From NCBI GenBank assembly GCA_947176285.1, contig CAMWQF010000144.1, positions 1-7,250 of the forward strand: DNA of 7,250 nucleotides. Direction: 5' to 3'. Below are positions 1-4,560 of this stretch, in pieces. Source of the DNA: an uncultured Porphyromonadaceae bacterium (GTDB lineage Bacteria; Bacteroidota; Bacteroidia; Bacteroidales; Muribaculaceae). Numbering within the stretch: position 1 is the stretch's first letter; the number at the start of each line of letters is the position of its first letter. Below the pieces are notes generated by a model, which worked only from the letters and a program-made list of their open reading frames with translations, was not told where the DNA came from and did no database searches. The position numbers and the translations under genes are program-made.

Positions 1-394
1 TGGAGGGGTTTGAACCCTCGTCCAAACGCGGAATCAATAAGTTTTCTACATGCTTAGTCATCGACTTGGTTTTCGAGATATGGCAGGCTCGCGACTACCA
101 ACCACATCCTTAGCCTTTAAATCTCGGAAAGAGGTCAAGGCTGCCTCTCTCCTATTTCCGAATTTCTCAGCACCGCTTTGTCCAAACGTCTCGGAACGGG
201 GCAATGGAGCGATGTCTCGTTCTGCTCACTTTGAGCAGAATAAAGGGATCCTACTGTGCTTCAGATCACGCAGCGAGAGCGTAATTGTTATTTTCGCCAA
301 TTATAGTTCGATACGTCGGTATTATAGAGCTTACGCATCAAGGCTCTGCATGCTTGCTTACCGCTTCTACACGCTGTCAAAGCCAGTCACCCCC
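1..394 (-). ncRNA. ssrA: tmRNA (transfer-messenger RNA), 3' end cut by window edge
   Basis: tmRNA rescues stalled ribosomes: charged with alanine it enters the empty A site with SmpB, then supplies a short reading frame that tags the unfinished protein for proteolysis. Read on the minus strand, the RNA starts with GGGGGUGA at 394-387, the 5' half of the tRNA-like acceptor. At the other end is a T-arm, GAGGG-UUCAAAC-CCCUC, at about 19-3, followed by CA, which would begin the 3' acceptor strand pairing with the UG of the 5' end. The remaining bases (about five C, a discriminator and CCA) lie beyond position 1, so the full length is about 403 nt, normal for the family. The tag frame is at 298-266. 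Just after it a 9-bp hairpin (TTCTGCTCA/TGAGCAGAA, 240-220) fits helix H5. The rest is the expected pseudoknot region, which I did not fold in detail. A plus-strand ORF over this region is spurious. Identification is very secure. Confidence 0.95.
266..298 (-). other. tmRNA proteolysis-tag reading frame, GENNNYALAA-stop
   Basis: Within the tmRNA, codons GGC GAA AAT AAC AAT TAC GCT CTC GCT GCG TGA encode GENNNYALAA then stop, preceded in the finished tag by the alanine carried on tmRNA itself. The YALAA end is the standard degron read by ClpXP-type proteases. The resume codon would be GGC at 298-296. It is assigned by alignment to the GEnnYALAA tags I recall from other Bacteroidetes, not by structure. 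From memory those tags have nine residues (GENNYALAA, GETNYALAA), so this one appears to have one extra Asn. Confidence 0.88.
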
Positions 395-418
395 TTTTAG
401 AGGTTGCAATTGCGGTTG

Positions 419-447
419 CAGATAATATAACGCATATAATATCCAAA
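419..447 (-). promoter_or_regulatory. Possible ssrA promoter (weak match)
   Basis: Between the glnS terminator and the tmRNA 5' end, the minus strand has TTTG at 447-444 and, after 19 bases, TATCTG (within TATATTATCTG, 429-419). This is a partial match to the Bacteroidetes -33/-7 elements. Transcription would start about 20-25 nt before the mature 5' end at 394. That is acceptable because tmRNA 5' ends are trimmed by RNase P. ssrA needs its own promoter because a strong terminator lies upstream, but the -7 match is poor and another position is possible. Confidence 0.35.
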
Positions 448-461
448 TTGTTTTATGAAAA

Positions 462-505
462 GATAAAAAAGAGAAGAATTTTGAAATTCTTCCCCCTTTT
501 TTATC
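462..505 (-). terminator. Intrinsic terminator of glnS; near-palindromic, probably works both ways
   Basis: Starting 16 nt after the glnS stop, an inner perfect 9-bp stem (473-481 with 484-492, loop of 2, in practice 4) is extended outward by a further 10-bp perfect pairing (462-471 GATAAAAAAG with 496-505 CTTTTTTATC). The two parts are separated only by an asymmetric bulge (one base against CCC). On the minus strand the inner hairpin is followed by a U-rich run, TCTTTTTTATCTTTT. On the plus strand it is followed by CCCCTTTTTT. It separates glnS from ssrA. The inner stem is rich in A-T pairs, so its efficiency is uncertain. Confidence 0.8.
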
Positions 506-521
506 ATTTATCAATATTTGA

Positions 522-2225
522 TCAATTCTTTTTCTGTTCCTTTGCCCAAGTGTCGCGAAGACCGATGGTCTTGTTGAATACAAGATTGCCATCTTTGCTG
601 TCCGGGTCGACTGTGTAGTAACCAAGGCGTTGGAATTGGAAATGGTCGCCAACCTTAGCATTTTCAGCTAGCCAAGGCTCTACCATAACGTTTTCTCTTA
701 TTTTCAGAGAGTCAGGATTAAGCAAGTCTCTGAAATCACCTTCTTCAGCGGATGGATTTTCCACAGAGAAAAGTCGGTCGTAGTCACGCACTTCTACTTT
801 CACTGCAGTAGGAACATTTACCCAATGGAGAGTTCCCTTGACTTTGCGATCGGCACCAGGGAGTCCGTTGCGAGTATCGAAATCTACATCGGCATGAATT
901 GCAGTGATATTCCCGTCTTCATCTTTATCAACACCTGTACATTTAATAATATATGCTCCTTTCAGTCGAACTTCATTGCCCGGACTTAGACGGAAGAATT
1001 TTTTAGGAGGATTCTCCATGAAGTCTTCACGCTCTATCCAGAGTTCACGGCTGAATGGCATTTCATGCTGTCCTGCATTGGGATCTTCCGGATTAGAGTC
1101 AAGTAGCATAACTTCTGTCTTGTCTGCCGGATAGTTGTCAAGTATGAGCTTGACAGGATTTTGGACAGCACAAACACGAGTGGCAGTTGCATTCAAATCT
1201 TCACGCACAGAGTGCTCGAGAAGTTCGATATGGTTAAGAGCCTCGTATTTAGTATAACCGATTCGGTTTATGAAGTTTTTAATGGATGAAGGGGTGTAGC
1301 CACGACGGCGTAAGCCACAAATTGTAGGCATTCGAGGATCGTCCCAACCACGTACGAGACCTTCTTTGACAAGTTGAAGAAGCTTGCGCTTGCTCATCAC
1401 TGTATACGTAAGGTTGAGTCGGTTGAACTCTATCTGTCGTGGACAGTATGTCTCATCAGCGAGTTCTTTGACAAAGTATTCATAAAGCGGACGGTGAGGA
1501 ACGAATTCGAGGGTACAGATTGAGTGTGTCACTCCTTCAAAATAGTCGCTCTGTCCATGAGCAAAGTCATACATTGGATATACTTTCCAAGTATCACCGG
1601 TACGCCAATGAGGAGTCTTTATGATTCTGTACATGATTGGGTCGCGGAAATGCATGTTGTCGCTTGCCATATCAATTTTGGCACGTAGCACCATCGAGCC
1701 TTCCTCATACTCTCCTCTATTCATAGCCTCAAACAGTCTGAGGTTTTCTTCTATCGGACGGTCGCGATAAGGTGAATTTTGTCCGGGTTGGGTAGGTGTA
1801 CCTTTCTGACGGGCAATTTCCTCACTTGACTGCTCATCTACATATGCTTTGCCTTCCTTTATCATTCTCACCGCAAGATCCCACAACTTTGGGAAATAGT
1901 CGGAAGCATAGTAAAGACGGTCGCCCCAATCGAAACCGAGCCAATGGATGTCGCGCATGATCGCTTCAACATATTCGGTGTCTTCCTTCTGAGGGTTGGT
2001 ATCGTCGAAACGAAGATTGCAGGTGCCACCAAACTTTTCAGCGGCGCCGAAATCCATGATGATGGCTTTTGCATGTCCAATGTGGAGATAACCGTTAGGT
2101 TCCGGTGGAAAGCGAGTGTTAAGTCTTCCGCCATTCTTTCCGGCTTCAAGGTCTTCCTTAATATATTGCTCCACGAAGTTAAGACCTGATTCGTTCTCTT
2201 TGATTTCTTCTGTAATTTCTGCCAT
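522..2225 (-). CDS. glnS: Glutaminyl-tRNA synthetase (GlnRS)
   Basis: Cytoplasmic class I aminoacyl-tRNA synthetase that uses ATP to join glutamine to tRNA-Gln. The 567-residue product matches the E. coli enzyme (554 aa) over its whole length as I recall it. The catalytic Rossmann fold carries the HIGH motif at residues 48-51 (PPEPNGYLHIGH) and the KMSKS-equivalent VMSKR at 276-280. It is followed by WDDPRMPT and GLRRRGYT, then the C-terminal beta-barrel anticodon-binding part ending in VFNKTIGLRDTWAK. The VMSKRKL and GLRRRGYT blocks point to GlnRS rather than bacterial GluRS. The ORF is open to an ATG at 2297, but I take the ATG at 2225 (MAEITEEI). The upstream ATG lies between the promoter's -7 box and the expected transcript start, and the 24 extra residues (TRPLEGCLSG and so on) do not look like GlnRS. 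The gene is monocistronic, with its own promoter upstream and a terminator downstream. No key residue appears to be missing. Confidence 0.97.
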   Translation of the reverse strand: MAEITEEIKENESGLNFVEQYIKEDLEAGKNGGRLNTRFPPEPNGYLHIGHAKAIIMDFGAAEKFGGTCNLRFDDTNPQKEDTEYVEAIMRDIHWLGFDWGDRLYYASDYFPKLWDLAVRMIKEGKAYVDEQSSEEIARQKGTPTQPGQNSPYRDRPIEENLRLFEAMNRGEYEEGSMVLRAKIDMASDNMHFRDPIMYRIIKTPHWRTGDTWKVYPMYDFAHGQSDYFEGVTHSICTLEFVPHRPLYEYFVKELADETYCPRQIEFNRLNLTYTVMSKRKLLQLVKEGLVRGWDDPRMPTICGLRRRGYTPSSIKNFINRIGYTKYEALNHIELLEHSVREDLNATATRVCAVQNPVKLILDNYPADKTEVMLLDSNPEDPNAGQHEMPFSRELWIEREDFMENPPKKFFRLSPGNEVRLKGAYIIKCTGVDKDEDGNITAIHADVDFDTRNGLPGADRKVKGTLHWVNVPTAVKVEVRDYDRLFSVENPSAEEGDFRDLLNPDSLKIRENVMVEPWLAENAKVGDHFQFQRLGYYTVDPDSKDGNLVFNKTIGLRDTWAKEQKKN

Positions 2226-2293
2226 AATGGGTCTTTTTTTCAGACCGGATAAGCACCCTTCAAGGGGGCGCGTCACCGATGCCTGCGTTAATA
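2226..2293 (-). promoter_or_regulatory. glnS 5' leader with two small hairpins
   Basis: If transcription starts about 6 nt after the -7 box, the leader is about 67 nt. On the minus strand it can form a G+C-rich hairpin around CCCTTGAAGGG (2266-2256, extendable to 2269-2253 with a mismatch). A second hairpin, GGTCT-GAAAAAA-AGACC (2246-2230), ends only 4 nt before the ATG. There is no Shine-Dalgarno sequence, as is usual in this phylum. A regulatory role, or an effect on initiation, is inference from position alone. I do not recognise a known riboswitch or T-box. Confidence 0.3.
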
Positions 2294-2298
2294 ACATG

Positions 2299-2330
2299 CA
2301 AAATTAATAAAATAAGGTGGAATGACGAAA
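2299..2330 (-). promoter_or_regulatory. glnS promoter, Bacteroidetes type
   Basis: On the minus strand TTTC (2330-2327) is followed by 20 bases and then TAATTTTG (2306-2299), a full match to the TAnnTTTG -7 box of the Bacteroidetes housekeeping sigma factor, with a near-match at -33. The start of transcription would fall near 2293, giving a 67-nt leader before the ATG at 2225. The -33 element lies inside the T-run of the upstream gene's terminator. Confidence 0.7.
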
Positions 2331-2357
2331 AAAAAATGCGACAAATGCCGCATTTTT
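2328..2357 (-). terminator. Intrinsic terminator of the ECF sigma gene
   Basis: The minus strand reads AAAAATGCG (2357-2349), an 8-nt loop, CGCATTTTT (2340-2332), then further T residues to 2328. This is a 9-bp stem with a G+C core leading into an uninterrupted U-tract, 22 nt after the sigma-factor stop. It is a textbook form. The plus-strand reading also has a T-run (2353-2357), but no gene there needs it. Confidence 0.85.
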
Positions 2358-2379
2358 CATATATAATTTTGAATACTTC

Positions 2380-2877
2380 TTAAGAAAGGGCAGCGCGGAG
2401 ACGTTTGCGAGCAAAAAATATGCGGCTTTTGACTGTGCCAACAGGAAGATTTAGTTCCTCTGCAATTTCGCTATATTTATAACCGGCTACATGCATATTG
2501 AAAGGAATACGGAACTCATCGTCGAAAGTAGCAAGGATTTCGTTGATTTCCTTCACTGTCATGCTTCCATCAGGAGTTTCGAGTGCGGATTCCTGCGATG
2601 TATTAATGTGATAGAGGTCGTCAGTAGTGTCAACGATAGTGGCTTGGCGAACAGTCTTGCGATAGTTGTTGATGAAAATATTACGCATGATTGTCATTAC
2701 CCAGCCTTTGAAATTGGCATCCGAAGTGAACTTTTCTTCGTTATCGAGAGCCTTGAGAGTTGTGTCTTGAAGAAGATCGGCAGCAGCTTCACGATCAGAT
2801 GTCAGCTGAATCGCAAAGTTCATGAGGTTCGACTGAAGATTGATGAGGTTTTTTCGGAATGATGAATTAGTTGCCAT
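2380..2877 (-). CDS. RNA polymerase ECF-type sigma-70 family factor
   Basis: A 165-residue two-domain sigma factor that would direct core RNA polymerase to a specific promoter set. Region 2 is at about residues 10-75: DREAAADLLQDTTLKAL is the core-binding helix, and FKGWVMTIMRNIFINNYRK is the region 2.3/2.4 helix that melts and reads the -10 element. A linker rich in T, D and S follows (about 80-105). Region 4 is at about 108-163, with the helix-turn-helix YSEIAEELNLPVGTVKSRIFFARKRL that reads the -35 element. The length is normal for an ECF factor lacking extra domains. It starts at the ATG at 2877, and MATNSSFRKNL is a plausible N-terminus. It appears monocistronic, ending in its own terminator. 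No anti-sigma factor or FecR-like gene lies next to it, so its control is not evident here. I found no convincing promoter upstream. Family assignment is firm; regulon and signal are unknown. Confidence 0.93.
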   Translation of the reverse strand: MATNSSFRKNLINLQSNLMNFAIQLTSDREAAADLLQDTTLKALDNEEKFTSDANFKGWVMTIMRNIFINNYRKTVRQATIVDTTDDLYHINTSQESALETPDGSMTVKEINEILATFDDEFRIPFNMHVAGYKYSEIAEELNLPVGTVKSRIFFARKRLRAALS

Positions 2878-2936
2878 TTTCGTTGTCTTAATTTTGATCT
2901 GCTTTCACAAATCGGGTTTAGTTTTTTAATAGATTT

Positions 2937-3018
2937 TGTTCACTGTTCATCCGTATAACGTGAGTATTGTTCTAATTGTTTCAAGTTTTTTTTCAAAAAA
3001 GCACAATCGGAATGAACA
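2937..3018. repeat. TGTTC repeat cluster in the divergent intergenic region
   Basis: The 303-bp gap between the ECF sigma start (2877) and the helicase start (3181) is A+T-rich. It holds a tandem 7-bp repeat TGTTCAC-TGTTCAT (2937-2950), another TGTTC within ATTGTTC (2966-2972), and an inverted copy ATGAACA (3012-3018), which is the exact reverse complement of TGTTCAT. It also has A/T runs (TTTTTTTTCAAAAAA, about 2986-3000). The repeats sit 60-140 bp upstream of the sigma ATG, where an operator could lie. I see no ORF or RNA gene here. Chance clustering in A+T-rich DNA is possible. Confidence 0.35.
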
Positions 3019-3131
3019 ATTTTATATTTTATTGAATATCAAATAATTATCAAGCATTAAATTAATATATCATTTGTGAAACAGCGTGAAATACGCTTGA
3101 AACAAATATGCAACAAAAAAGTTCATTTATA

Positions 3132-3162
3132 TTGGCTACATAGATTTTTTTTGTTAATTTTG
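3132..3162 (+). promoter_or_regulatory. Promoter of the helicase-lon operon, Bacteroidetes type
   Basis: TTG at 3132-3134, then exactly 20 bases, then TAATTTTG at 3155-3162, an exact TAnnTTTG -7 box. Transcription would begin at about 3167-3169, giving a leader of only 12-14 nt before the ATG at 3181. This also excludes the longer ORF start at 3076. Confidence 0.8.
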
Positions 3163-3180
3163 CAATCTAAAATTTTGAAG

Positions 3181-4560
3181 ATGAGATTTGACCAACTTCT
3201 TGAGAACGAAGATCTACTTGATGCACTGTGGGATATGCATTTCGATGAATGCACTCCAATACAGGAGCAGGCTATCCCGGCTGTGCTTGATGGGCGCGAC
3301 CTTCTTGCCTGTGCGCAGACAGGAACAGGAAAGACAGCAGCCTATCTTCTTCCGGTGATAGATATCCTTTCCACTTATCAATATCCCCAAGATGCTGTGA
3401 ACTGCGTCATAATGGCTCCCACGCGGGAACTTGCTCAACAGATAGACCAGCAGATGCAGGGTTTTTCATATTTCCTGCCTGTAAGCAGTATGCCTGTGTA
3501 TGGAGGGACAGACGGATATACCTACGATCAACAGCGAAAAAGCCTTAAGGCTGGAGCAGACGTGGTGATTGCTACCCCGGGACGGCTGCTTGCTCACCTA
3601 TCAATGGGATATGTGGATCTCTCCAAAGTATCTTTTTTCATTCTTGATGAGGCAGACAGGATGCTCGACATGGGCTTCTATGATGATATCATGCAGATAG
3701 TAGCGAGGCTTCCGAAAGAACGACAGACTCTGCTTTTCAGTGCTACAATGCCTCCCAAAATTCAGCAACTTGCCAAATCCATTCTGAATAATCCACATGA
3801 GATTAAACTTGCAGTGTCGCGACCTGCAGATAAAATAAATCAGCAGGCATTCGTATGCTACGAAATCCAAAAACTTCCTATACTCCTCTCCATTTTTAAA
3901 AATGAGACTCCCGGAAAAGTCATTGTATTTTCTTCATCAAAACTAAAAGTCAAGGAACTTGCCAAGGCTCTGAAGAAAGAAAACTACAAAATTGGGGAAA
4001 TGCATTCTGACCTTGAACAGGATAAACGCGAAGACGTGATTCTTGATTTCAAAAGCGGAAAGATCAATGTGCTCGTTGCCACAGACATCATGTCGAGAGG
4101 TATTGACATAGACGACATTGAACTTGTGGTAAACTATGACGTGCCGCGTGAAGCGGAAGATTATGTCCACCGCATAGGAAGAACCGCACGTGCTGATAAA
4201 GATGGAAGCGCCGTCACTTTCATATCTGAAAAGGAGATAGGGAAGTTCAAGAAAATTGAGAGATTTCTTGGTAAGGAATTGACTAAGTCAGCAATCCCTA
4301 CCGAGATTGGAGAAGGTCCCTCTTACACATCTAATAAAAATACTGAAAATAAGAGACCAAAATATAAAACTAAAGGACGATTCAAGACTAAAGCTGCCGA
4401 AATAAAAAAAGAGGCATCTGCAGAACAACCGGCAACTGACAACAAAATTGAGACGAAGAAAAAACGGCATCCGCGCAAGCATTCTTATAATTCTAAAAGA
4501 CAATCAGCCTCAGACAAAGCATCTAAATCGGGAACCCCAAACAATACGACTGAAGGATAA
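3181..4560 (+). CDS. DEAD-box ATP-dependent RNA helicase (RhlE/DeaD-like)
   Basis: A cytoplasmic RNA helicase that uses ATP to open short RNA duplexes. Bacterial relatives act in ribosome assembly, RNA decay and cold adaptation, and which applies here cannot be told. The 459-residue protein has the full motif set: Q motif around F21...TPIQEQAI; motif I AQTGTGKT (45-52); Ia PTRELA (80-85); Ib TPGR (132-135); II DEAD (156-159); III SAT (187-189); motif V ATDIMSRGID; motif VI HRIGRTAR (330-337, with Ala where HRIGRTGR is commoner). From about residue 378 a hydrophilic tail very rich in Lys follows (KRPKYKTKGRFKTK, KKKRHPRKH). It is probably disordered and RNA-binding, as in RhlE-type proteins. 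The frame is open to an ATG at 3076, but the promoter at 3132-3162 lies inside that extension, and MRFDQLLENEDLL fits the family's N-terminus. The stop overlaps the lon start by one base (TAATG), so the two genes should be co-transcribed and may be translationally coupled. Confidence 0.95.
   Translation: MRFDQLLENEDLLDALWDMHFDECTPIQEQAIPAVLDGRDLLACAQTGTGKTAAYLLPVIDILSTYQYPQDAVNCVIMAPTRELAQQIDQQMQGFSYFLPVSSMPVYGGTDGYTYDQQRKSLKAGADVVIATPGRLLAHLSMGYVDLSKVSFFILDEADRMLDMGFYDDIMQIVARLPKERQTLLFSATMPPKIQQLAKSILNNPHEIKLAVSRPADKINQQAFVCYEIQKLPILLSIFKNETPGKVIVFSSSKLKVKELAKALKKENYKIGEMHSDLEQDKREDVILDFKSGKINVLVATDIMSRGIDIDDIELVVNYDVPREAEDYVHRIGRTARADKDGSAVTFISEKEIGKFKKIERFLGKELTKSAIPTEIGEGPSYTSNKNTENKRPKYKTKGRFKTKAAEIKKEASAEQPATDNKIETKKKRHPRKHSYNSKRQSASDKASKSGTPNNTTEG

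Noticed and set aside
50..400. 116-residue plus-strand ORF
   Set aside because: It lies antisense to the tmRNA, has no recognisable domain, and its composition follows the structured RNA.
377..661. 94-residue minus-strand ORF crossing the glnS 3' end, terminator and tmRNA 5' end
   Set aside because: It overlaps glnS in another frame and runs through the terminator palindrome; it has no protein-like features.
2226..2297. 24-codon N-terminal extension of GlnRS
   Set aside because: Its ATG lies between the -7 box and the expected transcript start, and the residues do not resemble GlnRS.
2491..2862. 123-residue plus-strand ORF
   Set aside because: It is antisense to the ECF sigma coding sequence, which has clear conserved regions; this is a frame shadow.
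2931..2939. TAGATTTTG on the plus strand as a promoter -7 box
   Set aside because: It has one extra base relative to TAnnTTTG, no good -33 element 20 nt upstream, and a better promoter lies at 3132-3162.
2986..3000. T-run/A-run (TTTTTTTTCAAAAAA) as an intrinsic terminator
   Set aside because: The stem would be only A-T pairs with no G+C core, and it sits between divergent genes where no terminator is needed.
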